DNA of 64,000 nucleotides, from contig NZ_JARUBL010000001.1 in NCBI RefSeq assembly GCF_029626155.1, forward strand, positions 2,542,001 to 2,606,000, read 5' to 3'. Positions 1 to 9,442 of the stretch are shown one piece after another. Every line of letters begins with the position of its first letter. The stretch's first letter is position 1. The position numbers and the translations under genes were made by a program. The notes under the pieces were generated by a model. That model saw nothing but the letters and a program-made list of their open reading frames with translations. It had not been told where the DNA came from and did no database searches. This DNA is from Solwaraspora sp. WMMD1047 (GTDB taxonomy: Bacteria; Actinomycetota; Actinomycetes; Mycobacteriales; Micromonosporaceae).

Positions 1-387
1 GTGGACGAGGCGTGGAAGCTGCTGTCCGGCGGGCGAGGCGGCGTGTTTCTGGAAACCCTGGCCAAGTCCGCCCGCAAGTACGGGGTCGGACTGACCGTCG
101 TCACTCAGGACGCCGCCGATGTGCTCGCCACGAAGACTGGCCGCGCCGTGGTCTCCAACGCCGCCACGCAGGTGCTGCTGCGGCAGGCGCCGCAGGCGAT
201 CGACGCCGTCGCTGATGCGTTCGGGCTCACCGACGGCGAGCGGACGTTCCTGCTGTCCTGCCAACGTGGCGACGCGCTCCTGACGGCCGGGTCGGCGCGG
301 GTGGCCTTCCACAGCCACGCCTCCGCCGCCGAGCACGAGTTGATCGTCACCGGCCCGGTCACCGCCTCGTCTGGCCGCCGCCGCTGA
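1..387 (+). CDS. VirB4-like conjugation ATPase, C-terminal fragment
   Basis: Only the last 128 codons are in the window; the gene is open at the left edge. The fragment starts at the Walker B region (DEAW) and carries the family stretches around GLTVVTQDAADVL and LLRQAPQAIDAVADAF, which are characteristic of actinobacterial VirB4/TraE-type ATPases that energise type IV secretion. No internal start codon is implied: position 1 simply falls inside the ORF. It is followed 35 bp later by a membrane protein and then a VirD4-type ATPase, so it belongs to a conjugative-transfer operon. Confidence 0.85.
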   Translation: MDEAWKLLSGGRGGVFLETLAKSARKYGVGLTVVTQDAADVLATKTGRAVVSNAATQVLLRQAPQAIDAVADAFGLTDGERTFLLSCQRGDALLTAGSARVAFHSHASAAEHELIVTGPVTASSGRRR

Positions 388-422
388 TCCGGCTCGTCTC
401 ACATCACCGATCGGAGTTCCCG

Positions 423-1763
423 ATGGTCGCCTCGTTCACGCTGTCCCCATCCCCGCCGTCTCCTGCGGACCCCGCCGGGTGCGTACCGGGCCACGGCGAC
501 GTACCCGACTCCGTCGTAGGCGAGCTGCTGTGTGGTTCCTGGGGCGACGAGGCGACCGCAGCCGTCCGCGACCGGTGGCCGTTGCTGCTCGCTGCTGTGG
601 CGGCGTTCATCGGCGTGCGGGTCGGGTGGAGGCTGTGGCGGCGGCACATCTGGCGGCGGCACGCCGCCGCCGCGCGGTGGCTGGAGATCACCCCGCCGGT
701 GACCGCCACTCCGGCCGCGACGATCGGCTTGTGGCGGCTGCTGGCCACCGTGTTGCCCGCGCCGCGTCGGTGGGCGCTGCGCCCGGTTCGGCTCGTCTGG
801 GAAGTCGCCGCCGACCCGATCGGGATGCGCTGCGGGCTGTGGCTGCCACCGGGTGTCACCCCGACCGCCGTCGTGCGGCTGCTGCAACGCGGCTGGCCCG
901 GCGCACGCGCCGAACAGACCCGCCCACCGGCCGTCCCGACGACCGGTGCCGTCGCCGCGCTCGCGGTCTGGCCGACCCAGCCGGAATGGCTGCCCCTTGT
1001 CGAGAACACCACACTGACGTCGCGCCGAGGCATGGACGCGGGCGCTCCCGAGGAGGACAGGCTCCGGGCCGTCTACGGAGGGCTCGCCTCGGCCGGGCGC
1101 ACCGGCGGCGCGATCCTGCAAGTCCACCTCGGCCGGGCGCCAGCCCACCGGCTGCGGCTGCTCCGCCGCGCGATGACCAACCCGCAGCGCGCCCTCCGAC
1201 CACGGCGGACCGCCCACGGCGCCGGGCTGCTCGGCGAAGCAGTACGCGCCGGGATCCTCACCGTGCTCAACCTGGTCACCCCCGGCTCATCGGCCCCGAA
1301 GCGGAACACCGGACCAGCCGACCCGTACAGCGCCGAGCTGGCCCGGCAGGCGAGGACCAAGTTCGCCGACGCACCGCACCTCCTCGTCGCCGTTCACACG
1401 GTTGCCGCCGGCCCGACTCGGGCTGCCGCGTCCGCTGCCGCCGCGGATGTCAGCTCCGGGTTCGGATTGCTGTCGGCGCACTTCATCCGCCGCAGACTGC
1501 GGCGCGGTGCGCGCGCGGCGGCAGACCGGTGGGCGCCGCAGGACCGGATGAGCCTCGTCTCCATCACCGAAGCCGCCGCCCTCGCCGGACTGCCCACTGA
1601 ACCGGCCGCCTACGGCCTGCCCGCAGCGGCGTCGCGCCGCCGAGCGGCCACTCGCGACGTCTTCCGGACCTTCGGCCAGCAGGCCAACCCCGGCGAGGTG
1701 CCGCAGGCAGACCCCGGCGCGGGCGACGACGAGGAACCGCCGACCGCATGGAGCACGCCATGA
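423..1763 (+). CDS. conjugation-locus membrane protein of unknown function
   Basis: A 446-residue protein with one clear hydrophobic segment near residues 57-77 (WPLLLAAVAAFIGVRVGW) followed by a basic, Arg-rich stretch, so a membrane anchor with a cytoplasmic remainder is likely. I recognise no catalytic motif. It sits between the VirB4-type and VirD4-type ATPase genes and its stop overlaps the next start (ATGA), the usual place of a transfer accessory protein in actinobacterial elements. The function is inferred from position only. Confidence 0.75.
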   Translation: MVASFTLSPSPPSPADPAGCVPGHGDVPDSVVGELLCGSWGDEATAAVRDRWPLLLAAVAAFIGVRVGWRLWRRHIWRRHAAAARWLEITPPVTATPAATIGLWRLLATVLPAPRRWALRPVRLVWEVAADPIGMRCGLWLPPGVTPTAVVRLLQRGWPGARAEQTRPPAVPTTGAVAALAVWPTQPEWLPLVENTTLTSRRGMDAGAPEEDRLRAVYGGLASAGRTGGAILQVHLGRAPAHRLRLLRRAMTNPQRALRPRRTAHGAGLLGEAVRAGILTVLNLVTPGSSAPKRNTGPADPYSAELARQARTKFADAPHLLVAVHTVAAGPTRAAASAAAADVSSGFGLLSAHFIRRRLRRGARAAADRWAPQDRMSLVSITEAAALAGLPTEPAAYGLPAAASRRRAATRDVFRTFGQQANPGEVPQADPGAGDDEEPPTAWSTP

Positions 1764-3352
1764 ACACGATCGACACGACAGCGTCCGCGCGCAGCATCGG
1801 CCCGGCCGACGGGAGGCTGAACCTGGTCCCGGTCGACCAGCGGCACGGACTGGGCGGCAAGGTCATCGGCGTCGCCAACGCCGGACCCCCGGTGAGGGTC
1901 GGGATCTCCCTGGCCGATTGCCGGTACCACGTCCACGCCATCGGGCCGACCGGCACGGGCAAGACGACCCTGCTGATGCGGATGATCCTCGACGATGTTG
2001 AGGCCGGACGTGGAGTGGCCGCTTTCGACCCGGCCAAAGGCGACCTCATCCGTGATCTTCTCGCCCGGTTTCCCAAACAGTGCGGTGACCGCCTGGTCCT
2101 CATCGACCCCGACGAGCGGGACGGCCCCCCGGCGATCAACCTGCTCGACCCGGCGATACATGGCGGCAGCCCGCACGATGTCGCCGCGAACCTCACGGCG
2201 GTGATGGCGAAGGTGTGGTCACGGTGGTGGGGCCACCGCACCGCCGACATCTGCTACCACGGACTGCTCACCCTCGCCCACCTCGACGGCGCCACCCTGG
2301 CCCACCTACCACGTTTGCTGTCCGACGCGGATTGGAGAGCCAAGCGGGTCGACGCCGTCACCGCACGGCTGAACGCCTGGGAGGGCAACACCCTCGGCGA
2401 GTTCTGGGAAGGGTTCAACGAACTGCCCGCCGGGCAGCGCTCGGGCCTGGCCGCTCCGCTGCTGTCCCGCCTGCGCCTCGTATTGGCGCATCCGATGGCG
2501 ACGTCGCTGTTCGGGGTGCCGGCCACCACGTTCTCCTTCGCCGACATCCTCGACGGCGGCGTCCTGCTCGCCCGGCTACCCAAGGGAATCCTCGGCGAGG
2601 ACGGCACCCGCCTGGTCGGCTCCCTGCTGCTCGCCGGGCTGTGGCAGGCCACCACCGCCCGCGCCCGCATCCCCGAGGACGACCGCCCGGACGCGATGAT
2701 CGTGCTGGACGAGTGCCACAACTTCCTGCACCTGCCCATCGGGATCGACGACGCCCTGGCCGAGGCCCGCGGCCTGCACACCAGCTTCGTCCTCGCTCAC
2801 CAGTACCTCGGCCAGCTGTCCGGGGACATGGTGGAGGCGATCGACGCCAACGCCCGCAACAAGGTGTACTTCGCCCTCGCCCCCCGCGACGCCATCGACC
2901 AGGCACGGCACCTGCGCCCATACCTCGATGACGGAGACCTGATCCGTCTCGGCGGCTACGAAGTCGTCCTGCGTCCCGTCGCGGGCGGGCGGATCGTCCC
3001 GCCGGTCACCGCCGACACCGAACCTCCACCACCGGCGATCCCAGGGCGTGCCGTCGAGCTGCGCCGCGCGGCACGCAACCACACCGGCCTTGCGGTGAAG
3101 CAGCGTCGGCGGCTACTCGGCGAAGCCGCCACCGCCTCAGCCGAGTCGTCAATCCCGGCCGACGCCGCGGTGGCGAACCTGGTTGGTCGTAACACCTTCA
3201 CCGTTCAAGGCGAGTGGTCAAGCGAGACCTCTAACGAGCGGTCCAACGAGCAGCGCAACGACCCCGAACCACCGGGTGAACACGCCCCCTTGAACACGTC
3301 GTACGCGCAGGTCGACGGCGGTGAGGAGGACCCGTGGACCGGAACCGACTGA
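1760..3352 (+). CDS. VirD4/TraG-type coupling ATPase
   Basis: The P-loop GPTGTGKTT lies at about residues 62-70 and the Walker B segment MIVLDECHNF near residue 313, followed by a sensor-like region (ANARNKVYFAL). This is the DUF87/TraD-like arrangement of type IV coupling proteins that bring the DNA substrate to the transfer channel. I chose the ATG at 1760, which overlaps the upstream stop and has GGAG about 7 bp before it; an in-frame ATG at 1748 is the alternative. The C-terminal 100 residues are polar and look disordered. There is no N-terminal membrane segment, unlike classical VirD4, so membrane contact may come from the upstream protein. Confidence 0.85.
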   Translation: MNTIDTTASARSIGPADGRLNLVPVDQRHGLGGKVIGVANAGPPVRVGISLADCRYHVHAIGPTGTGKTTLLMRMILDDVEAGRGVAAFDPAKGDLIRDLLARFPKQCGDRLVLIDPDERDGPPAINLLDPAIHGGSPHDVAANLTAVMAKVWSRWWGHRTADICYHGLLTLAHLDGATLAHLPRLLSDADWRAKRVDAVTARLNAWEGNTLGEFWEGFNELPAGQRSGLAAPLLSRLRLVLAHPMATSLFGVPATTFSFADILDGGVLLARLPKGILGEDGTRLVGSLLLAGLWQATTARARIPEDDRPDAMIVLDECHNFLHLPIGIDDALAEARGLHTSFVLAHQYLGQLSGDMVEAIDANARNKVYFALAPRDAIDQARHLRPYLDDGDLIRLGGYEVVLRPVAGGRIVPPVTADTEPPPPAIPGRAVELRRAARNHTGLAVKQRRRLLGEAATASAESSIPADAAVANLVGRNTFTVQGEWSSETSNERSNEQRNDPEPPGEHAPLNTSYAQVDGGEEDPWTGTD

Positions 3353-4227
3353 TAAGAGATATCCCTCCTACCCGCAGATCAGCCAAAGGCAGCTTCCGCC
3401 TGACGGCGTCCGTCGTGGCCGCCGAACTCGGCCGGCTCACCCCCCGAGACCGGCTCCTGCTCGACCTGCTCGACCAGCACCGCACCTTCACCACCGACCA
3501 ACTCGTCGACCTCGCCTTCGGGTCGATCGGCCGAGCCCGCAACCGACTCAACACCCTCCACGATCGAGACATCCTCGACCGGTTCCGCCACTACCACCGG
3601 CCCGGCTCGCAGGCGTGGAGGTGGACCCTCGGCCCGGTCGGCGCGGCCATCCTCGCGGCCGGACGAGGTGAGCCGCTGCCCCGCCCGGCCGCCGTCCGCG
3701 ACGCCACCGCCCGCCTCGCCATGTCCCCGACCCTGGCCCACCTGATCACGGTCAACGGCTTCTTCGTCGCGCTCACCGGGCACGCCCGCACCCACCCCGG
3801 CGCGCGGCTGGTGCGCTGGTGGAACGAGGCCCGCTGCCGGGAAGCGTGCGGCAACCTGGTACGCCCGGACGGACACGGCGTGTGGGCCGACAACGGCCCG
3901 GCGGTGCCGTTCTGGGTCGAAGTAGATCTCGGCACCGAGACGTTGCGGCGGGTGGCGGGCAAACTCGCCGGCTACGCCGCGCTACCGCCCCGGCGGGCGT
4001 ACCCGGTCCTGTTCTGGCTACCCACTACCGCCCGGGAGACCAACCTGCACGCCCACCTCCGACAGGCCGCAGTGCCGGACGGGGTGACAGTGGCCACCGC
4101 CGCCGCTGACCACGCCGCGCCATCCGGGCCCGCGGGGCCGGTCTGGCGCATCGTCGGGCACCCCGACCGACTGCGCCTGACCGACCTACCCGAACAGTCC
4201 GGGGGTGGTGCGTCGTGGGACGGGTAG
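3334..4227 (+). CDS. replication-relaxation family protein
   Basis: A 297-residue protein of the Replic_Relax type: an N-terminal winged-helix region (LTPRDRLLLDLLDQHRTFTT, then RNRLNTLHDRDILDRF) and a middle domain with WWNEARCRE and FWVEVDLGTET, which resembles the restriction-endonuclease-like part of these plasmid proteins. GTG start with GAGGAGG just upstream. It overlaps the coupling ATPase by 19 bp and the M23 gene by 13 bp. Family members are encoded next to conjugation genes and probably act at the origin of transfer or replication; the exact activity is not established. Confidence 0.8.
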   Translation: MDRNRLIRDIPPTRRSAKGSFRLTASVVAAELGRLTPRDRLLLDLLDQHRTFTTDQLVDLAFGSIGRARNRLNTLHDRDILDRFRHYHRPGSQAWRWTLGPVGAAILAAGRGEPLPRPAAVRDATARLAMSPTLAHLITVNGFFVALTGHARTHPGARLVRWWNEARCREACGNLVRPDGHGVWADNGPAVPFWVEVDLGTETLRRVAGKLAGYAALPPRRAYPVLFWLPTTARETNLHAHLRQAAVPDGVTVATAAADHAAPSGPAGPVWRIVGHPDRLRLTDLPEQSGGGASWDG

Positions 4228-4850
4228 CCCTCTGGGCTGCGGTCGGGGCCGCCGTGGCGCTGGTGCTGCTCACCTCCGCCACCGCCGGAGTCGTCTCGTC
4301 GGTGTTCGGCGCCGGAGGCGGGGGTAGCTGCGTCGGACCGGCGTACACCGGCGGCACACTGCCCGAGTGCGGCGGCGCACCGATCAGCTCCTCCGGGTGG
4401 ACTCGTCCCGTGGCGGGGGCGGTCGGTTCCGGGTTCCGCACCGCCGACCGCCCCGGGCACGACGGCGTCGACATCGCGGCCCCGAAAGGAACCGTCATCC
4501 GGGCCGCATCGGGCGGGGTGGTGGTGCGCGTGCGGTGCAACACCGGGGGCGACTCGTGGGAACCTACCGGCGGGCCGATGCCGTGCGACCGTGACGGCTA
4601 CCCCGGCCTCGGTGGGTGCGGCTGGTACACCGACATCAGCCATGCTGGCGACATCGTGTCGCGCTACTGCCACATGGTCCGACAACCGACCGTAACGGTC
4701 GGGCAAACGGTGATCGCCGGGCAGCCCATCGGCCACGTCGGAAGCTCCGGAAACTCCTCCGGACCCCATTTGCACTTAGAGATCCACGAAGGCGCCAACA
4801 ATGCGGTTGACCCGGTGTCGTTTATGCGCCGACAAGGCGTCGCCCTGTAG
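4215..4850 (+). CDS. M23 family metallopeptidase, exported
   Basis: 211 residues with an N-terminal hydrophobic signal or anchor (residues 4-30, VALWAAVGAAVALVLL). The LytM/M23 zinc site is complete: HDGVD supplies the first His and Asp, YCHM and HLHLE the later His residues. Such enzymes cut peptidoglycan cross-links; beside VirB4 and VirD4 genes this is probably the wall-opening hydrolase of the transfer apparatus. Six or more Cys residues outside the active site suggest disulphides after export. It is the last gene of this operon. Confidence 0.88.
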   Translation: MGRVALWAAVGAAVALVLLTSATAGVVSSVFGAGGGGSCVGPAYTGGTLPECGGAPISSSGWTRPVAGAVGSGFRTADRPGHDGVDIAAPKGTVIRAASGGVVVRVRCNTGGDSWEPTGGPMPCDRDGYPGLGGCGWYTDISHAGDIVSRYCHMVRQPTVTVGQTVIAGQPIGHVGSSGNSSGPHLHLEIHEGANNAVDPVSFMRRQGVAL

Positions 4851-5282
4851 ACCCGTGAAGTGATTTTCCGCACCATCCGAATTCGCTTTCACAGAGTGCG
4901 GCGACCGTCGCGTGTCGGCCCGTCGGACCGCGCGGCGGTCGCCGTTGACGCCCCGAAAACCGTGAGCCCGTAGGGCAGCGCGTGCGGTTCGTGCTGTGCC
5001 GACCCTATGGTAGGGGTAGGGGGCGTGCCGAAAGTGGCCCAGCGGTGAACAGGGGCCGTTAAACAGTGTCCGTGCGGCTATAGCGGTTGCGGAAACGGAG
5101 GAGGGAATCGGCGTGGCGCCGGGCGGGTAAAGAGTCTTGGGCGGCGGGGTTGACAACCATCGGGTATCGAGCGTCCATGGACGTAGGCAACAACAAACGC
5201 CCCGGCGGACCGCCATACGAAAGCGCATTAGGCGCACGCGGAATCGCCAATTGTCGACCCCTTGTACGGAGGTGTATTCGCC
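4851..5282 (+). promoter_or_regulatory. intergenic region with possible promoter
   Basis: About 430 bp without a convincing gene. TTGACA at 5150-5155 is a good -35 match, but the -10 is not clear. A GGAGGTG ribosome site at 5269-5274 precedes the ATG at 5283. Overlapping short ORFs here have no coding signature. The region probably holds the promoter of the 5283-7471 genes. Confidence 0.3.
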
Positions 5283-6443
5283 ATGACCGCGAACATCAAC
5301 CTGACCCCCGGCACCGACGAGGCCCGGTCCGCCGTCGCCGCCGCGCTGTGGGACCACCCCGGGCTCACCAGCCGCAAACTCGCCGGACAAACCAACCTGC
5401 CGCTGCCCGTCGTCACCGAGGCGCTGTCGGTCATGGAGGCCGCCGGAACCGCCACCCGCACCCCCGACCCGAGCAAGGGCAACCGCAGGGCCGCCGACAC
5501 CTGGGAGCCCGTCGCCGCAACCGACGACACCCCGGCCACCACCGACGAGGCGACGCCCGACCCCGCGAACGGTGACGCGACCCCGGACACCGACGACGCC
5601 ACCACGGACCCGACTCCCGACCCGGCCAACGAGCCCACCACCGACGACGCCCCGACCACCGCCGGCAAGGCGACGCCCGACGCCGACGCCTCGGCGGGCA
5701 CGCCCGACGAGGCGACGCTGTCCGAGGCCCCGGTCTCCGGTGCACCCGTGTCCGGGGCGCCGGCCGCCGTGCGTCAGCCCGACCTCAAAGTATTGATCAT
5801 GGCCGGTGTGCTGGGCGGGCACCCGGACGGGATCACCGCCGACAAGGCGATCAACGAGAGCGGCCTGTCCGTCGCGATGGGTGACACCATCCTCGCCGCG
5901 ATGGAGGTCGCCGGTGCCGCCCGCCGCCTGCCCGTCACCGAGGACGGCGACGAGTTGTGGGTCATCGCCGACGGTGACCTCACCACGGTGGACCCGGCCA
6001 ACGCCCCGACACACACCACCTGCCCGACGTGCGGGCACACCCGCAAGATCCGCCGCCCGTCGGCCCGCCGCACCACCGGCACCGGCCGCCCGAACGGTGA
6101 GATCAACAGCGACGGGTCGGCCAAGTTGGGCAAGAACGAGTTGCGCAACCGGGTCGAGGCGTTCATGCGCGACCTCGGCCCCGGCCACGACGTTACCCCC
6201 GGCACCGTCGCTCGTGAGGTCGGTGGGCGCAGCCCCGGCGCGGTCCGCAACGGCATGGCCAAGCTGACCGGACTCGGCGTGCTGGTCCTGACCCGTGAGG
6301 CTCCAGAAACCTACGCCCTGGCCGACGACGCGCCCGCCCCGACCGCCGAAGTCCGCGCGTTCATGACCCCGCCGCAGAACAACGACATCCCCGCCGGTGA
6401 CGAGGCCGGCACCGACGAGGCCGCCGTGCTGGTCGCGGCCTGA
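5283..6443 (+). CDS. triple winged-helix protein with acidic linker and zinc ribbon
   Basis: 386 residues. N-terminal winged helix (about 10-65, EARSAVAAALWDHPGLTSRK), then a low-complexity Asp/Thr/Ala/Pro linker (about 75-155), a second helical HTH-like unit (about 165-215), a short CPTCGHTRK zinc-knuckle half near 245, and a third winged helix (about 280-340, HDVTPGTVAREVGGRSPGAV). It looks like a DNA-binding regulator or structural protein of the mobile element. The linker bases are strongly skewed to GAC/ACC codons. The start is set by GGAGGTG 9 bp upstream. No close named family is recognised. Confidence 0.7.
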   Translation: MTANINLTPGTDEARSAVAAALWDHPGLTSRKLAGQTNLPLPVVTEALSVMEAAGTATRTPDPSKGNRRAADTWEPVAATDDTPATTDEATPDPANGDATPDTDDATTDPTPDPANEPTTDDAPTTAGKATPDADASAGTPDEATLSEAPVSGAPVSGAPAAVRQPDLKVLIMAGVLGGHPDGITADKAINESGLSVAMGDTILAAMEVAGAARRLPVTEDGDELWVIADGDLTTVDPANAPTHTTCPTCGHTRKIRRPSARRTTGTGRPNGEINSDGSAKLGKNELRNRVEAFMRDLGPGHDVTPGTVAREVGGRSPGAVRNGMAKLTGLGVLVLTREAPETYALADDAPAPTAEVRAFMTPPQNNDIPAGDEAGTDEAAVLVAA

Positions 6444-6455
6444 CCTACCGCCCCG

Positions 6456-6484
6456 CCGGGGCCGGGCATCACGCCCGGCCCCGG
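6456..6484 (+). terminator. GC-rich hairpin, 12-bp stem
   Basis: CCGGGGCCGGGC at 6456-6467 pairs perfectly with GCCCGGCCCCGG at 6473-6484 around the loop ATCAC. It lies 12 bp after the 5283-6443 stop. There is no T-tract, which is common for actinobacterial terminators. Ten bases of the same arm recur in the hairpin at 10444-10469. Confidence 0.6.
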
Positions 6485-6528
6485 CACCCGCATGCCCCCC
6501 CCACAACCGCCACGGGAAGGAACCGATC

Positions 6529-7194
6529 ATGACCACCCCCCACAACCACCACCACCCCGACCGCGACCACGCCGGCCACGCGCCGGCGGGCGCGTCGGGG
6601 TCGCTGCGTTGCCCCGAGTGCGGGGCAGCGGCCCGCATCGTGCCGCCGCGTGACTGGCCCCTCGACGCAATCGCCTCGCGTCCGGTGGCGTCGCACCGCG
6701 ACGGCACCCCGGTGTGTGCGGTGCCGGGCCCGGGCGGGTCGCGACCGGCCGACCCGGTCGGCGTACCGGCGCGGTTGACCATGTGGCAGGCCGTCCGGCA
6801 GTCCTGGCTCATCCACCCCGATTGGACGGTCGCCGATCACCTCGCGTGGCTCGACGGCGAAGGCCTCGACACCGGCGCCCTGACCGGCGACCCCGCCGAG
6901 GTCATCGACCGGTGGCTGACCGAACACCGTCGCACCGCCCCTACCGCTCCGATGGTGCGGCCAGCCGACGAGGCGCGCGTGTACGTGGTCGCCGGGGGCG
7001 ACATGGTCGCCGTGTTCGACTCGGTGGAAGCGGCCGACCTCATGGCCGTCACGATGGCCTTCGCGAGTCTCGACCCCGTCACCCGGTGCCTGACCGAGGC
7101 GCAATGGCAACAGGCGCGGGCGGTGTTGCGGTCCCAGCAACCGCACGTCACCGTGACCGACGCCCGGCCCGGTCGTGCGGCCGGTGCGTCGTGA
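6529..7194 (+). CDS. hypothetical protein with His-rich N-terminus and zinc knuckle
   Basis: 221 residues. Residues 5-18 are rich in His and Asp, followed by CPECG (about 28-32). The rest is a mixed helical domain (MWQAVRQSWLIHPDWTVADH) and a second block (ARVYVVAGGDMVAVFDSVEA). No family is recognised. ATG with GGAAGGA about 7 bp upstream. The next reading frame starts in its stop codon (GTGA). The conjugative-element context suggests element cargo. Confidence 0.65.
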   Translation: MTTPHNHHHPDRDHAGHAPAGASGSLRCPECGAAARIVPPRDWPLDAIASRPVASHRDGTPVCAVPGPGGSRPADPVGVPARLTMWQAVRQSWLIHPDWTVADHLAWLDGEGLDTGALTGDPAEVIDRWLTEHRRTAPTAPMVRPADEARVYVVAGGDMVAVFDSVEAADLMAVTMAFASLDPVTRCLTEAQWQQARAVLRSQQPHVTVTDARPGRAAGAS

Positions 7195-7471
7195 CCGACC
7201 CATCGGACAACGGCCCGGCCGCAGCTGTGCCCGACATCCCGGCATCGCTGGCCGCGCGTCCCCATGACGCGCGGCGCGGCCTGCCCATCTCCAACCCGAC
7301 CCGGCCGGCTACAGGTCGCACGTGGACTTCACCACCATCAACACCACCGTCTCGACCCGCCTCGCTGTCGAACGGAGGTGCTCGTTGTGCGGCCAACCGA
7401 TGGGGTACTGGGTGAACCGAGGACGCGGCAACGTGTCGCAGGCTGAGCCAGCAGCCCGTCCGAACAAATGA
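7191..7471 (+). pseudogene. frameshifted small zinc-knuckle protein
   Basis: The GTG at 7191 opens a frame ending at 7415, but the conserved part of this actinobacterial/phage-type family (DFTTIN, then RRCSLCGQPMGYW) is read in the frame ending at 7471. The change of frame must lie near 7285-7300, where ARPHDARRGLP in one frame meets HLQPDPAGY in the other. The recognisable part also stops soon after the CxxC, so the C-terminus is probably lost. Alternatively a very short protein starts at GTG 7322. Confidence 0.5.
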
Positions 7472-8788
7472 TCAGATAGGTGCGGACGATCTGATCGATT
7501 CGGCTTCAGCGTGCGCGGCGGCGGCCTCTGAGTGGTGACCTAGGACAGTGAGGATATCGGCGAGTGACTCAAGCGCCTGAGCAAGGTGCCGCAAGTGCCG
7601 GTCCGGCCGCTCCTTGGCGAGATGACGGTATAGCGTCACCTGTTCGCGTGCGGGGGCAAGAGCAGTCTGGTGCTGCCCGGCCTCGACGAGCTGGAGCCGG
7701 TATAGCCCGACTGCGGTCGCGAACCTCCAGAGGTCGCCGGGCGCAAGCAGACCTGCCTCACTCAGTGGCCGATACCGCACGATCGCCTCACCAATCACCT
7801 GCGCAACCTGCTCGGGCCGCCCTGCGTCACGCAGTGCGGACGCTAGATCGTGCAACGCCCCGGCCAACCGAACGGCGTCGTGTGTCCCCTCCCGCGCCGG
7901 CAGCCGGCGTCGCACCGCGACCGCCTCCCGGCAAGCGGCGACCGCCTCAGGCCACGTCTCGGCCATTGTTGTGTAGTACCCCAGGCTGTCCAAAGCGTCA
8001 GCCAAGATGTACTGCGCGTCGGTTGATCCCTCGGACGCAAGCTGCCGAAGGAGCGCAGCCGCCTCCTGCATTGCGGTTGCCGCCGCCGAGTATCTCTCGA
8101 GATCTCCCAGGCGGGAGGCAAGGTCGGTGAGGGCTTCCGCGAATCGGGTTGGGTCGCCTGTGGGATCTACAAGTCGCAGTTGCGCCTCCACGCCCACCGC
8201 CTCCTGGGCCGCAGCGAGCGCCTCCTCGGACCGAGCCACTGAATACAGGCAACGTTGGAGGTTCGACAGGTTGTCAGCGAGTTCGCGCAGGGCTGGATGG
8301 CCAGCCGCGCTGGCCTCCCGGACCTGAGCTACAGCCTCTTGCGCGGCGGCCAGCGACTCATGGTGCCGGTTGAGTACGCTGAGAGTGCGGCTTAGCTCCG
8401 CAAGAGCGCGGGCCTGTTTGACGCGGTGCTGGGGATCTGCGGAGGCGGCCGTGAGTGACCGGCGGATCGCGACGTGTTCCTCGGCCAGTGGAAGAGCTAC
8501 TTCAGCGCGGAGGTTCCGCCGGTGAACACCAGCGAGGACGTCCAGCAGGGTCGCAAGGATCGGCACGGCCTGGTCGTGGCGCATCGCTAGGCGCCTGATC
8601 ATGCTCACGGTGTCGCTGAGTAGACCTACAACGAGGTCGTCGTGCGCCTCGTCATCGCCGAGCGCCTGTGCGAGGTCGTTCAGCGCAACCACGGTCTCGT
8701 TTGACAACGCGCCATCCAAGCCGACGGCTTCAATCGCCTGTTGCAATCGTGACGCAAGAGCGACCGGATGACCCTGCACGGATGCCAA
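7472..8788 (-). CDS. tetratricopeptide-repeat protein
   Basis: 438 residues, almost entirely helical repeats of about 40 residues with the TPR pattern (ESLAAAQEAVAQVRE, EALAAAQEAVGVEAQL, AVAACREAVAVRRRL, ALAPAREQVTLYRHL, EAAAAHAEAESIR). No N-terminal enzyme or HTH is present, so it is a free TPR scaffold, the type often fused to NTPase regulators in actinobacteria. It is convergent with the element genes to its left and its stop abuts the broken gene at 7191-7471. No partner is evident. Confidence 0.75.
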   Translation of the reverse strand: MASVQGHPVALASRLQQAIEAVGLDGALSNETVVALNDLAQALGDDEAHDDLVVGLLSDTVSMIRRLAMRHDQAVPILATLLDVLAGVHRRNLRAEVALPLAEEHVAIRRSLTAASADPQHRVKQARALAELSRTLSVLNRHHESLAAAQEAVAQVREASAAGHPALRELADNLSNLQRCLYSVARSEEALAAAQEAVGVEAQLRLVDPTGDPTRFAEALTDLASRLGDLERYSAAATAMQEAAALLRQLASEGSTDAQYILADALDSLGYYTTMAETWPEAVAACREAVAVRRRLPAREGTHDAVRLAGALHDLASALRDAGRPEQVAQVIGEAIVRYRPLSEAGLLAPGDLWRFATAVGLYRLQLVEAGQHQTALAPAREQVTLYRHLAKERPDRHLRHLAQALESLADILTVLGHHSEAAAAHAEAESIRSSAPI

Positions 8789-9442
8789 TAGACAACTCCT
8801 GCCCTACCGCCGCCACATAACCAGCCCGACGGATCTCGCCCTCTGCGCCCGTCTAGGGCCTAGCCCTTCGTCCCAATCGCCAGCCATGAGAATACCGCAA
8901 GCCCGGAATATACCCCTGCCCCAGTAGCGTTTCTCGGCGGACCTCGGCGGACCTCGGCGGCCGAGTTGATGCGCTACGTGGACCCTGGCATCCCGAGTGC
9001 ATGACCGCCGCGCTGTCGCTGTGTGCGCATCTGGCGCTGGGCCGGCGCCGCCGCGCCTGCGCCGACCGGCCCGGGGGGGCATCATCCCGCTGGGGTCGCA
9101 TGGGGACAAACCCGACCGGTACCTGTTGGGCATCACCCGCGCCTACCGGACCCGGTTCATCCCCGAACATGGGTTCACCCGTGTACCTACCGGCCCCGTT
9201 CACAACGGTCCGCGCGTACCTGTACGGGCCGGACGGGCGACTACGCCCGGCCGGCGACACCCGGTAGGCCCACCCCAGGCGGCGGGCGTCAGATTCGCCG
9301 CAGAAACCTTCATCGACTCCACCGGATCGCCTTGATCGACCTGTGGAGGTAGGAAACATTGTTAGTGACGGCGTGGCCGGGGGTCGTAGCCCCCGGACCC
9401 GCCGCCCACCCGAACACCACACGACCGGAAAGGAGTGCCGCC
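8789..9442. other. 650-bp region without a convincing gene
   Basis: Several overlapping frames are open on both strands between 8800 and 9350, but none has a family motif or a good start, and they contradict each other. A short tandem repeat (CGGCGGACCT units) occupies 8936-8963. The end of the stretch holds AAGGAG at about 9430-9434, the ribosome site of the DUF932 gene. Confidence 0.4.

Noticed and set aside
399-1217. 272-codon minus-strand ORF
   Set aside because: Antisense to the conjugation membrane protein; Pro/Gly/Arg noise.
4776-6812. 678-codon minus-strand ORF
   Set aside because: Antisense to the M23 gene and the triple winged-helix gene; composition is low-complexity Gly/Val/Arg and no motif is present.
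8997-9352. three overlapping plus-strand ORFs
   Set aside because: All three frames are open at once, none has a motif or a ribosome site; typical of GC-rich non-coding DNA.
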